Shown in pieces: positions 13,601 through 25,500 of a stretch of DNA of 64,000 nt. Location: contig CACVBU010000567.1 of the NCBI GenBank assembly GCA_902728285.1, positions 124,001 to 188,000 of the forward strand, given 5' to 3'. Position numbers and translations under genes: made by a program. Every line of letters begins with the position of its first letter. The first letter of the stretch is position 1. Origin of the DNA: Clytia hemisphaerica (taxonomy: Eukaryota > Cnidaria > Hydrozoa > Leptothecata > Clytiidae). The notes beneath the pieces were generated by a model. That model saw nothing but the letters and a program-made list of their open reading frames with translations. It did no database searches and was not told where the DNA came from.

Positions 13601-16318
13601 GACATGATGTTTTTAGTTAATAATTGATCTTCAAAATGTATGATAAATGATTTCCTGTGTCAAGGGTTGACATCTTCTAAACTCCTCCTATCTCAGGATG
13701 TATCGCAAAGCTTCCGTAATAAATTTTTTGCATGGAATTCTTTAGTTTCCGTAAATATTTGTGTGACTTCCTTTTATTTGTTTAGAAAGGATTTTTCCAA
13801 ATAAAATGATTCTTTCAATCAATATTTTACTGTAGAAAACTATGGGTTTAAACCGGGCTCAGAAAGCGGTTAGGGGAAATTACTGTCTCGCTTTCTGGGG
13901 AGGGGAGATCTTGCCATGGCCATTTCTATTCATAAAGAAATATTCTAAAATACTGCATATTTTAGCTTATGAGTTACGACTTTTTCGATGACTTTCCTGA
14001 AAAGTTTAACACCATTTCTTTTGTGTGTCAAAAATGACAACGTGTCCATTCTATTTCCATCCATTCACGCTGGTGATGACTTTTTAAGTTTTATGATATC
14101 ATTTATCTTTCACTAATGACTTCCTCAAAGATCATTTTCTTCTGTCTGGTTACCGTATTAGAAGAATAACCCCATCGTTATTGTTTGAGCAACGTATCTA
14201 AGACTGGTAACTAATCATTAAGACTGTGAGGTTCACGTGTCAAACAGGTCGAAAGAACTCTGTCCTTGTAAAATGAAGTTTCCGTATCTCGAACACGCAC
14301 GGGAACACATATTTGTTCGAGTTAAGGAAATCTCGAGTTATGGAGTAAGGTTTATAAAGACATTGTTAATTGAATGGACAATAAAACCTGTTCGAGTTAA
14401 GGAAATATTCGAGTTATAGAGGTTCGAGCTAAAGAAACTCCACTGTACTAGTGTTTACCTTTAAATTTCAAATTTTCTAGGTTCCTTATATAACCAAGAC
14501 CAACGCAAGAGAACAACCTTTCTCTATATTGCTATTGTATACAGGCTGTGCTTGAACCCACTCTCTTTTCGATCAGAAGATCCCTTTTCTCAAACCCTTT
14601 TCATTAGTCTAAGGGTAAGACCAACGAAGAAAATCAGGATCTATTAGAAAATCTTTGTTTTGGAACCTTAAAGATAAATTTCAAAAGTCACGAGTGTGTA
14701 CATTATATTATGAATTGTACTTAATTCCGATTTTTTTGAGTGCCCGAAAATCCTTAGCAATGTGAAGCATAAGTAACGCATTTTAATTATTCTCTTTTTC
14801 TCAGAACCAACTACAATGGCACCTCTACACAGCCGATACGCCATGTTATCACCAACGGCAATCGGGTCGAGTTCCCTCCACCCGTCACCTAAAGATCATC
14901 ACCATGGGAGCGAGCATCATTTACCCATGTTTCCTTCTCCCCAGACCCCTTCTTACACGCAACCCATTGTTGGGAAACCGCCACACCCGTTGACCTCACC
15001 GACCGGAAGTAATCTATACTACGAATGCCGTATCTGCTACCGTAGATATGATACCGAACAAAAGCTGCATTTCCATCAGCAGGTACACGCTCGGGCCCGA
15101 CCACCCTCTATTGGCGACTACCCACCGGAAGTAGGGCCGCCGCCCAGCTCTTTGGGTGCTCCAAACGTCGAATATTGTACTGAATGCCCGGAGAGTTTCG
15201 TAAATGACGAAGAATACCGGAAACACTTATTGGTCCACATGTTTAAATGCCGTTACTGTAACATAGTACTCGAAAGCGAGACGGAGTACGTTGTCCACAT
15301 GAAAACACATAGCGATACCATCCCGTTATATGTGTGTTACATATGTGATAAACAATTGGGTTCCGTTCAACAGCTTACCCGGCATATTTTGTCGCATCCG
15401 GACGAACTGAACTTCCATTGTAAAGAGTGCAATAAGAGTTTCACGCATCGCACGCAGTTGAATCATCACATGGCCGTTCATAGCTCGCGTCCTTACACCT
15501 GTAAAGAATGTGGTAAGAAGTTTGCACACAAGACTCATTTGAGGCGCCACGAGGTCGTCCACTCGGGTCTCCGGCCCCACAAATGTCGCGTCTGTAATCA
15601 ATCGTTCAGTCGCAAATCAAGCTTGTCTCGTCATTATTTCATTCATACGACTGAAAAACCATTCGTGTGTCCTATCTGCGAGAAAGGATTTAACAGGAAA
15701 GGGCGCCTCAAGAACCATTTAAATATTCATATCCGTGAAGGTTACTCGCAGTTGAAAGACTATGTGATTGAACGGCGCCCCATTACAAGAGAATTCATCG
15801 AACAAATGAATCAAGTCAAAAGTGACGATCCGGTTCATGATGACATGCCCGGTTACACCACCATGACGGACTTGCATCAACGGGCGCCCTCTTTTGTTGT
15901 GAAATCGGAACCTCACGAGTATGAAATGAAGGAACATTCTGCAAATTACACTAAAGGCGACGAAAGCGAAGAATCATCGTGCAGTGATACAGATGAAGGT
16001 GAAATCGACGAAAACGAGGCTGACATGAGCGAGGAAATCACTTTTGATCACCAGGCTCCTTCCGACGCCCGCCAACCGCCACGTTCGGCCACCCTTCCGC
16101 CTCATGCCGCAGAAGCTGAAGACTTAGATCGTGAAAGAATGGAATCAGCACACCGTCCTAGAAAAAGGACATATTCGGACCACACTATTCATGAGGGTGT
16201 GCGGGCGTTTGATCACGCCCATCCGCGCCCGCACTCAAGAGAAAGTTTGCCAACTATGGAAAGGGGTGCGGCTCAAGAATCCAGTAGATCTCGGGATTTA
16301 AGAAGCCCGAATGCTTGA
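1614..16318 (+). CDS. Coiled-coil plus eight-finger C2H2 zinc-finger protein (5' end incomplete)
   Basis: Likely nuclear DNA-binding regulator; orthologue not recognised. Exons: 1614-1665, 3426-3454, 4505-4603, 8285-8368, 8691-9005, 10532-10586 and 14805-16318. All junction phases agree and give about 715 residues to the TGA. Exons 4-5 encode a charged heptad-like stretch (LEGRCKSLEEDNKRL..., then SEITELKHQL) typical of a coiled coil, then a Pro/Ser-rich segment. The last exon holds eight C-x2-C-x12-H-x3-H fingers (finger 3 has x4). Counted from the internal Met at 14816, they lie at about 71-91, 121-141, 144-165, 174-194, 202-222, 229-249, 257-277 and 285-305; the last four are joined by short linkers. 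A SUMO-type VKSE site and an acidic Ser/Glu stretch follow. The two smallest exons (52 and 29 nt) are the least certain, and the upstream start is missing. Without them the gene is still supported from 4505. Met14816 could be an alternative start. AATAAA at 16857. Confidence 0.8.
2128..2236. repeat. Short inverted repeat (hairpin)
   Basis: GGGCCCACGCCACAC near 2131 is mirrored by GGCGTGGGCCCTGTG near 2220, giving a hairpin of about 100 bp. It lies in the inferred first intron of the zinc-finger gene. No other copy noticed. Confidence 0.5.
5470..5642. mobile_element. Pogo/mariner-like MITE, TA flanked
   Basis: Begins CAGTTAACTCTCTCTCTAAT and ends with the mirrored GAATTAGAGAGATTGAACTG, flanked by TA on both sides, about 173 bp. 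CAGT...ACTG ends with 'aattcgaa'-type inverted repeats and a TA target site are characteristic of pogo-like Tc1/mariner MITEs. Related sequence lies at 8577-8675, 10944-11034, 12340-12420, 14250-14452, 31337-31440 and 50550-50630. Confidence 0.6.
7444..7652. repeat. Inverted-repeat element (AACTCG type)
   Basis: 'gaaaacccgagtt' on the left is mirrored by 'aactcgggtttttc' on the right. Several internal 'ataactcg' and 'aggtacacctta' repeats lie between. Palindromic, non-coding, about 209 bp, in the intron before the coiled-coil exon. Confidence 0.5.
10211..10377. mobile_element. Near-perfect palindromic MITE
   Basis: 'tattcatgata' at the left is mirrored by 'atattatgaata' at the right. The arms continue through 'ttctgac' and 'cccaacagctgattggttg', so the whole 167 bp can fold into a long hairpin. 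It ends about 155 bp before the 10532 exon. Confidence 0.6.
10944..11034. mobile_element. Pogo-like MITE, short copy
   Basis: Starts CAGTGGTTAAATTACTCTCT and ends 'gaattagagagtgtactg' next to TA. Same family as 5470-5642 but shortened to about 90 bp. Further partial copies lie at 8577-8675 and 12340-12420 in the same gene. Confidence 0.45.
11623..11857. mobile_element. MITE with TTAACTCCTTGACGT ends
   Basis: TTAACTCCTTGACGT at the left and its mirror ACGTCAAGGAGTTAA at the right enclose about 205 bp without coding potential. Clean terminal inverted repeats. No second copy noticed here. Confidence 0.55.
12603..12756 (+). mobile_element. 154-bp MITE family, copy 1
   Basis: Ends read GGGACGAGATGGAGTTTTTA and the mirrored 'aaaaactcaatctcatctg'. 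Same 154-bp length as copies at 12870-13023 (opposite orientation) and 45491-45644. Internal motifs 'ttggttggtcgtta' and 'aatgaccaatta' are shared by all three. Confidence 0.7.
12870..13023 (-). mobile_element. 154-bp MITE family, copy 2 (inverted)
   Basis: GGGATGAGCTGGAGTTTTTA at the left is mirrored by 'taaaaactccagcttgtccc' at the right. Inverted relative to the copy 114 bp upstream, so the pair can form a larger fold-back. Confidence 0.7.
13052..13322. mobile_element. Palindromic MITE, TACACG family
   Basis: TACACGCTTTTTTTTATAAG at the left is mirrored by 'ttctaataaaaaaaaagcgt' plus 'gta' at the right, 271 bp. Interior rich in 'taagaat' motifs as in the copy at 1339-1587. Confidence 0.65.
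14250..14452. mobile_element. Pogo-like element remnant
   Basis: Repeated 'tcgagttaaggaaat' and 'cgagttatagaggttcgag' motifs, ending 'gaaactccactgta'. Ends of this kind are typical of pogo-like elements. The left end is degraded. It lies about 350 bp before the zinc-finger exon. Confidence 0.4.
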
Positions 16319-16862
16319 AAATAAGCTATAATTATTTTTTGTTCGTTTATTATTATTGATGTTTAAAATATTGTTTTAAAATTTGTAATTAAAAAAAGCA
16401 AAAGTTTTAATTAAAAACCCACTTAATTAAATTTAGATGTAAAGTAGATATTAATTTTTTTTCATATTGGGCGCTAACAGAATTTTTTCATAATTTTTTT
16501 GCATCATTTTATTATTATTTTTTTTATCCTTGTAGGTTGGTCATCTAAAATATTTCTGATTGATGTAAGAATTAAAACGACAAATTTGGGTCTTTGCAAA
16601 ATTCTTATCATTTTTGCAAGTTCTTGCTGAATTTCTCGCCGAACTTGGGTTTTGAGTTTTGGTCGAAGTCAGAAAATTTGACGTTTCTGATGGTAAACGT
16701 TTTTGTTTTTTTTTCAAAAATATTTCAGATGTACCAACCTATTCTTGCTGTTGGTTTTGTTAATTAATTTTATTGTTTAAAACATTAAAAACGTTGTACA
16801 AAGGAAAAAAGTATTTGTTAATAATATTGGAGAAGTTAAAAGAAAAAGTTGAGTAAAATAAA
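16319..16862 (+). other. 3' untranslated region and poly(A) signal of the zinc-finger gene
   Basis: T-rich sequence after the stop codon, ending in an AATAAA hexamer at 16857-16862. No other hexamer nearer the stop is as well placed. Confidence 0.55.
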
Positions 16863-19463
16863 CTACAAAAAATCTCAAAGATATTGTTTCGATTTTATTT
16901 TTTCTCTTTTTCGGGTGGGGGTCATTTTCGAACCAGTTAAATTTTACACTCTTTTAACCCGTGTGTTTTCAACCCCTTCATGTAGGGACAGATCGACTTA
17001 GTGACAGGTCTTAAGTGGACGGGTAGCATAGAATGAAATTATACAAGAACTTGTATAAAATCGTGTGATTGAAGATTTTGATTGGCCGATTTTGATTGGC
17101 CGATTTTTTTAAACAAACAATACAAAACCTTCAAATCATTATTGTCGCAGCGTACTAATTTTTTACTCGGTTTAACTTAGTGAAAAATTAGCGGAGAAGT
17201 TATAATTGGTGAAAATTCCCAGATTTTTGAGCTTCTGATTCGATTATGCTAGTTCTCGATTTTGAGCTTTTGTTTAGGCGGACGGTAAGACAGTTTGCCA
17301 AGCTCTACAGGGTGTAGTTGTTTTTGATTTTGGTTTCCCTTTCTTAAATATATATTTTCAACTCCAAGTAATTTTTTTGTTGTTATCGTAGTTTTGTGTT
17401 TTTCTTTCAAAACGGCGACCTCGTCAAGTGTTCCTAGTCTACTTCACTGGACTCAGCGTCTTCAAAAAAATTATTAAAAAGAAAAGTTTAGCCAGAAGTA
17501 GACTTGAGTCTAAATGGGACCTAAATTGTTGAGATCATGCTATTTGTTTGAGGGCACCTTAAAAGCTGAACCGATACACCTTAAATATTTGAAAAGCCTT
17601 TCCCTACCCTATTGAAAGCTTGACAATAAGGTTCAGAAGATATAAGGATCAGGGTCAATAGTCTGGATATCCAGGCTGTAAACTATTTCACGGTCTAGTT
17701 TTTGATATTTTATGTTCTGGTTTACAGCCTGGTCTCCCTAGAGCGTTTTACATTCTCAAATCAAAATGCAGGCTATGAAAGTTTTGGAAACATGGAAATT
17801 TAGTTTTTTCTAAAATTTTGAGCTTGGATTCCAGGCTAGGAGTAATGAACTTTCATTTGATAGAGAGTGGGAGTATTTCTGCATGAAAATGACTCATCAA
17901 TCACAAGGAAACGAAAATTAAAGAAAAAGGAGGTTTCTAAGAGAGAACAAAATTGATGACAAATTGAATAGAAAAAAATACGCCAAATAATTTATTCTGC
18001 CCAATTAATTAGTATCAATATTAATTTCTCACGAAAAAAAAATTTCGTTTTTTTCTATATTGCTTAATCACCTAGCGAAACACTTGTTCTAACAAACCAT
18101 TCTATTGTCCCCTATACAAAACTGTCTCATTAACGATAATTGGTTGCTTGCGTTATATAGTTGGGTTGCGCGGTCGTAAACCAATCATTACCTTAAGCTT
18201 CAACATACATCACCTCATTAACTCTCTTAAATTTCTAATTAAATGTCCTTTAATTGCGACCACTAATAATTACCTTTTGAAAACATTTGAACGGCTTTCA
18301 TTCCCATCAAGTTCACATAATGCCCCTCAAAAGATGTGCGCTAATTTCGGTATGGAAAAATATTTGGTCAATTCCTTTTTGACCGTTTGTTTATCGCTTA
18401 GTTCCCATAGTAACCTCATTTCTTGGCACCCAAAATGCCTCGTTTTAAGATTCCTGTGGTACGCAGCTTTGATGATGGAATCGAGTGTAATTTTTGCTAA
18501 ATGAGCTCAAAACTATATTTTGATCGACCGGTCAATCAACTATATATCATAATTTTCATAAAAAAGGAATGAAGGATTTTGAGGTTCTTTTGTACCCAGA
18601 AAATTATTTTAATTTACAGTAAATGGTATTCTGATCTTTCTACTGTTTTTTCCTAGTTCCTTTCCCGGAAGGTGGGGGGGGGGGTAATGAATTCATACCA
18701 AAAATGTAAGAAATCCCAATACTTTTGGTCAGTATTGTAGTATATAAAAGCCACTAACATACTTAAATGATTAGGTTTAGTCTCCCTGGTAAAATCTGGG
18801 ACGAACTCAACTTCTACTTCGCGGAAACGCAATCACCAAGGCTTTTGCCCGACCAATTTTTTACAAAGCAAAACGAAAATTTATTAATTAAGTAAGTATT
18901 TTAAAACTTAGAAACAAACCTTATAGAACCTAGAAGGAGTGGAAATCAAAATATTTTCACTGTTTTGTGGTCAGTCTTTTAAGTCGTGGTATCTATGTTT
19001 GATTTTAATCCAAATGATCTTAATTTAGTTCCAGTAGGAAAATACCCTGTCGATGAAAAGTATCTGGGTAAACTTTAGGGAAGACCTGTTCAATTTTCCT
19101 GACCATCATTGTCATTTACCCCAACTTCCCCTTCCCTCGATGTTAGTTTAAAATCAAAGTTTAAAAAACTTAAAGATTATAATAGGTTGATATATGGATA
19201 ACACAAGTATGATGGGTTAAAAGCTTTATAATATTTGATTTTTCAAATAGAGAGTTAGAAAAACTGGAAAAAACAGTTTGAAAAAATTTGCAAAGCGTAC
19301 GTACATTTTCTTGATTGACCCCCTCCCCCACGTACGCTTTCGTACGATTTTCGAAGGACCTCCCGCCCCCCTCAGAGCGTACGTACGTTTTAAATGGCCC
19401 CTTGCCTTAAATGCTACCTTTCACTAAACATAATTAACATTGAATTTAAATATTTACTTTCAG
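16863..19463. other. Intergenic region between zinc-finger gene and NRDE2
   Basis: No convincing exon. Contains a small inverted repeat near 17670-17735 ('ccaggctgtaaac' mirrored), a poly-G run near 18675 and a GTACGTACG-rich remnant at about 19295-19395 related to the element at 29833. It must include the NRDE2 promoter. The 'tttactttcag' just before 19464 suggests the start codon lies in a second exon with an untranslated first exon upstream. Confidence 0.4.
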
Positions 19464-19501
19464 TCAGTATAATAAGCAAATAAAAGAACAGACAAAACTC
19501 G

Positions 19502-22500
19502 ATGGAGCGGAAAATGTTATTCCCTTCAGCAGCAGCCATGCTAGATGATTATAGCAGCGGGACCATACCCTCTAAAACTGGGCAACAGTCTTCCTCTATC
19601 TTGTTCCCTTCTGCAGTATCCATGATGGGCGAGGGAAGCGACAGAACCACACCCGGATTGGTAAAGCAGCAGACTACATCTATGTTGTCATCTTCTGATT
19701 GCTCTAAGATGGAAAACGAATGTAGAGAAAATTCGAGGATAAATTCGGTGGAAAGAAGCATAAATCAAGGTATGGATAAACTCGTTTGTTTTTGTTTTTG
19801 AAAATGTAAAAATGTTTTGCGGTGATTGAATTTCACCGGTACGAGCGGGATTAAGGAATCTTCTTAACATGTTGTAATTAAAACCCTAATGTTGTGACTG
19901 AGAGTCCTAAAAGGGAAGTATTGTTAACCAACAAATTATCAATTTTCATATTTTGAAAGATCAAATTCCCCGTCAAATCATGTCGCTGTTAGAGTGATTT
20001 TATTTAAACTTTCATTGGAGGCCGGCTCTTTCCGTGTTGTTAGCTTATTTTAGATCTTCCCTCTACTTGCAAAGGGGTTAAAATTGTACTGTTACACTAT
20101 TTACCGTTTACGGGTATATCCGACATGTGAATTCCGACTCTTTTCGCCGATGTCGGGTGTTGCCGACATAAAGTTACACAAGGTACAATGGTGACCCGAA
20201 CAATAAAAGGCACTATTGATATAAACGAATTCGGCACGTATAATATCGACATATATAGAAATTACAACAGGGGCTCTCTATCTTTCACCGCAAAAACCGT
20301 TACAAATTATGAAATTCTTTTGGCTTCTTATTTAATCGATGTAATCATTTGTGAGCCGGAATATTGGAACCACTATAGACGAGAGCTTTGCTATTTATCT
20401 TAAAGTCCCAGCCCCTACCATCAACAATTTCAAGTAATTTTAACACGAGGTGCTAATTATTTTTTGGTAAAGTTTTGATGATTTTACGGTTTACCGGGAT
20501 TTAAAGATTACGCAAGAAATGGAGTCATTTTGGATTTTTTATATTACTGATAATCTAATTTTAATAGTCACTGTTTCCAGTACTCAATGGTTTTTTGAAA
20601 GTCTCCTCTAATTAATGTGGTTTTATTGATAAAAGGGATTGTGGGATACCGTAAAGAGATTGTTTCATCAGCTTTACTTTGTTCAATTGCAACCGTCCCT
20701 TAAATTTTCCTTACTGCCTTTACTCATGAGTCTGTGAATTTCTTAACATGTATTAAAGTTGGTCATCCAGATTGCAAACATTTGATCTTGGACTTAGAAA
20801 AAGAAAAAAAAACTCCAAAATTTTAATCGCTTTTTCTAAGCGAGAAACGAATTTTGTGAAAGTCCGAGTATTAGCCTCCTTGTATTTTCGGGCGTATTAC
20901 TAAAGGCTAATTGGCTTACTCAGCCAATCTGAACAGAGGACCACTGGGTCAAAATTCTTCAGGTCGCATATCGAGGAGGCTGGGATCGTGTTTACTTAGG
21001 TCGAATTTTCTGAATTATTTACATTTTATGTATGGTTATAAATAACTGTTTTTCCCGATACCTAAAACACGGGTGATTTCGAATCAAGCTTCTATAAAAA
21101 GGCATTACTGAGGTTAAGCATACCAGGATAATCACGACGACGGACGAAAAATGTAATATGCTAGTGAAAATACGAAATTTGATTGGTTGAAACTCACTAG
21201 TCTGTTAAATTTTCGTTCGTCGTCGTGATTTTACCGATTTACTTAACCTCACTATTGAGGGTACAAAGGTTTAAGCCCCCCCCCCATGTCAAAAATCTTA
21301 ACCCCCCCCCTATTTTTCTTAACCCCCTTCTCAAATAGGAAAATCTTCCTTTTCAGCCAATGAAAACAGCTGAAACAAAATTGCCATCTTTTGATAGGTT
21401 TCTCTGTGTTTGAGAGGGAAAACTGAAAAGCAAATGTTCTCGACCCCCTATATAAAATTCTGCACCTTATTTTTCTTCAACCCACCCCTTAGATTTCTAT
21501 CTCTCTCAACCTCCCTCTTCAACAAAAATTTTGCCCCAAAAGTCAACCCCTCTTTTTAAATAGTTCAATTTTTGGACCTACCTCCGGGTACCCCGGTGGA
21601 GGTCCTTTAAATTAACCCATGTCCGTTCGTCCGTTCGTCCGTTCGTCTGTTGCCAGCTTTTCTCGGGATTGGCTCATTAGTTTTTTCTGATTTTTTGCAC
21701 AATGATGCAAAATGGCAATGCCGAAAATGTGACGGAGCCCGATTTTCGGAAAAAAAATTTTCCGGCCGAAAATGTCGGAAATATCCCGGAAAAACTGTTT
21801 TTTTTGGCACTTTTTCGAGATTTTATCATTAGTTTTTTCTGATTTTTGGCACAAAGATGTGTATTAACAATGCCCAAAACATGGCCGAGTCCGATTTTTG
21901 AGTAAAAATTTTTTCCGGCCGAAAATGCCGGAAATATGCCGGAAATTGCCGTTTTTCTGGATTTTCATTGGACTTTTTCCTTATAATTGGTTGTTTTTAC
22001 ATTCAAAAACATTATTAATAACAATGCCCACCATCAAGCATGTTTCAATTTTCAATAAAATTGATTTTTGAAGCCGGAACTATTCAAAAATCGCCGGAAC
22101 AACCTATTTTCGCCGGAAAGACAGTATTTCTTGAATTTCTCGAGCTGTACTTTATATTTTTTTATGAAATTTCGCACACTGATGCAAAATGGCAATACCT
22201 AAAATGTGACTGAGCCAGATTTTCGAAAAACATTTTTTTCCGGCCGAAAATGCCGGAAATATGCCGGAAAAACCGGTTTTTTGACATTTTCTCGAATTTT
22301 CTCTGATTTTTTGCAGAACGATGCGTATTCGCAATGCTCAAAACATGACCGAGTTTGATTTTTGAGAAAATGTTTTTCCGGCCAAAAAAGCCGGAAATTT
22401 CCGTTTTTGCAGATTTTCATTGGATTTTTTCGTTTCATATCTTTGTTTTTTTCAAACAAAAACATCATTTATAAGAATGTCCACGATTAAGCATGGTTCA

Positions 22501-25500
22501 ATTTTCAATGAAACTGATTTTGGTACAGGAACTTTCTAAAAATCGCCAGAACAGCCGAGAATCGCCGGATTCCATGAATTTCTCGAGTTGTTCTCGTCTT
22601 ATTCTGCATTTTCATACTATTGTTCTTATTTTTCAATTGTCTTATTACATCAATCTTCAGGTAGGTCCATTCAGCATGTAGCTTGTTTAGTTTGGTATAA
22701 TAATAAAATAGTAATAATAATTCTTTAATTTTTAGGCCTTATCACCAAGCAGAGAAATGTGTTTGGTTCGGAAAGATTTTCCAGTTTCCCTGTTCAAAAG
22801 TTTCATCAACAACAAGACAAATCACCAGAATCATCTCATTCAAATCTATCTTCATCAGAAAGTGATGGAAGCTATGAAGAAGTCATTATCGACACAAAAG
22901 AACAAAAAAAGAAAAAGAAGAAGAAGAGTAACAAAAAACGCAAAAAGAAACGAAAAAGGAAATATGATTCCGAACACTCCTCCGAAAATTCCGATTCAGA
23001 AACAGATTCAGACGATCGGGATTATTGGGAAAAGAAGAAAAGAAAATCGTCTAAGAAAAAAAGGAAAAAGAAGACAAAAAAGACGGAGACAAAGCCAGCA
23101 GAAGCGAAGGTAATGAATTATTTTAAGCGTTGTCCAATGATAAATTTTCAAATTTTCAACAATTTCTGGACACTCAAAGTACCTTTAAAAAATCACATTG
23201 GGTATAATCCTGCTTTAGTTATTGGGAGACGGGGAAAGGCTCACAAGGAGTGCAACCTCGTTCCCTGTGCATTATTGCCTTTTTATGCTTACTGATATAA
23301 AAAACTGGCATTTGTCTGCTTTTCGAATGCGAAAGATAAGGACTTCGCGTCATCGAGCACCAGGGTATTTTCTGGTGTCTATCAGTAATGTAATTAAAGC
23401 CTGAGATGGACGGGGACGAGGTTAGTCAGGGTACCTTTTTAAGTTTCCAAACCGTGGGTGGACTACTATAGATTATTTTAGGCTGCTATTTTGCAAATCG
23501 AAGAAGAACATTTCCAGAAGATTTCAAATTTTATATCCCTCAGGTCACTATTTTTTGTTATTTTGTAAAAAAAAGTTTCATAGTTTAACTTTGATTCTCA
23601 AGACACACCTTTTTCAGTTAGCCTGGTAGCTGTTAGCGTGTAGCAACAAATTTCACTCGCTTTTGGATTTTAAGAAGAGTAAAAATTCTAAATCTCTTCT
23701 GTTTGTTTCCAGATTCCCAAACCAAACACCATTTGGTTGGAAGACACAAAATTAAACATCGAAGACGCTTACCGGAAAGACCGGAGACCGGACAAAGAAA
23801 ACTTAGAATATGGATCTCTCTATAAAAAAGACATTGCTTGGTTTTACCCAAGTAAATCTCAATGTCTTGGAATTGCAACCGATTCAAACAGCAGTAGAAG
23901 GAAGAAGAAAACCAAAAAAGATAAGAACACATCTTTGAATTCGAAAGGACGTTATTTTTCTAAACTCAAGGGTGGAGTTATGGACAAAAAGGAAGATGTT
24001 GAGCTTAACGAGAAAGTTTCAGAGGATACAGAATTTATAAACGAAGTTGAAAGCTCTGTCTTTATTCCGATTCGCGGCAAACTCGACCCAGATTATGCAT
24101 CGAGATCCAGTAAAAACGAAACTTTGGAACGCCAGAAAGAATTTTCACAACAACTTTTAGAAGATCCTTCGTGTGTCAAAACATGGATTGAATTCATAGA
24201 CGCCCAAGACGAGTTGAGTCCATGGTTACACGACCTAAAAGACCAAGAAACTTGGCTTTCTTCACGTTCTTTAATAGATAAAAAGATTAGCATCACTGAG
24301 AAAGCATTGCTTAAAAATCCCGCATCTACTGAACTGATATTGAAATATATGCATCTAGTGAAACAAGTTTGGACTCATGAACAAATGAAAGAGAGATGGA
24401 AAAAGTTTGTTTTTCAATTTCCTAACCGTTCTATCTTGTGGATGGAATACCTTCAACATCTGCAGACTGAATTGGTTAGGATGACAGTATCTCAGGTAAG
24501 TACTTTGTTTTAAAACGATGAAATATTTTACATGGAAATCCGTCTAGTGGTTAAAATTTATGATAAAAATTTCCGTCCCCAATAACAAGCTTGGTTAGAA
24601 GAAAACCGTTAAATTGAGCTTCTGTCCAAATACGCCAAACCGGTTGCTATGTTAACCGAGGTTTTATTACAAGCCTTAAAATGGTAAATTAGAATGTCTG
24701 CAAAAAAAAAACAATTTACAATGCGAATTTTGTATGTTTTTTTTTATCTTATCTTTTTGTAGCCGGAAAAGAGTTTGGTGCTGGCTTTGTATGATTTCTA
24801 CTCTTTACTTTTTGGACCTACCTCGGAAGTCCTTTAAATTAACCCATGTCCGTTCGTTCGTTCGGATTTTCTAATTTGGGGAAATTATCATTTCTCGCGA
24901 TTGCCTCGTTATTTTTTTATTATTTTTTGCAGAACGATTTTCTAAAAAAAATAATTTGGGCAAATTTGGGCCGAAAAACTGCCTAAAAATAGGGTTTCTT
25001 GGACTTTTTGCAAAATTGCTTCATTATTTTTTTGCAGGTTTTAGGCAAAAAGATAGAGTGATAGATTTTTTAGTTTGCATTCTTTTGCGATCGTCGCCAT
25101 TTTTTTCTATTTTCTTATTACATTAGCCTCCCGGTAGGTCCATTCAGTATGTAGCTTGTTTACGTTTACTCCTCTGCAGGTGTGGGATCGACAACATGAA
25201 ATCATTACAAGTATTGTCTCATTTTTCCCCATTGAGGAAATTTATTCATACATTTTCACTCTTTACTCATACTTTTTAACGTTTACTCCCTCTGTAGGTG
25301 ATCGATGTTTACCGCAAAGCATTTCGGATGTTGCTAGGGATACATAATGGCGACATCAAATCACACAAGAGGGAGAAGAACTCCATTGATGGAATCACCA
25401 TGCTGTTGAACCAAATGATCATTTTCATTTGGCAAGCAGGTATAATCTCCTATCTAACATTTTTCACATCTGCAAACTACTACGCCATTTCCGGTTTTTA

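Noticed and set aside
18148-18504. 118-codon plus-strand frame between the zinc-finger gene and NRDE2
   Set aside because: No recognisable domain, no splice support and biased composition.
24772-24812. Possible extra NRDE2 exon after 'tttttgtag' (reads PEKSLVLALYDFYSLL)
   Set aside because: NRDE2 protein similarity runs directly from exon 3 (…MTVSQ) to exon 4 (VIDVYRK…); no donor follows before the transposon.
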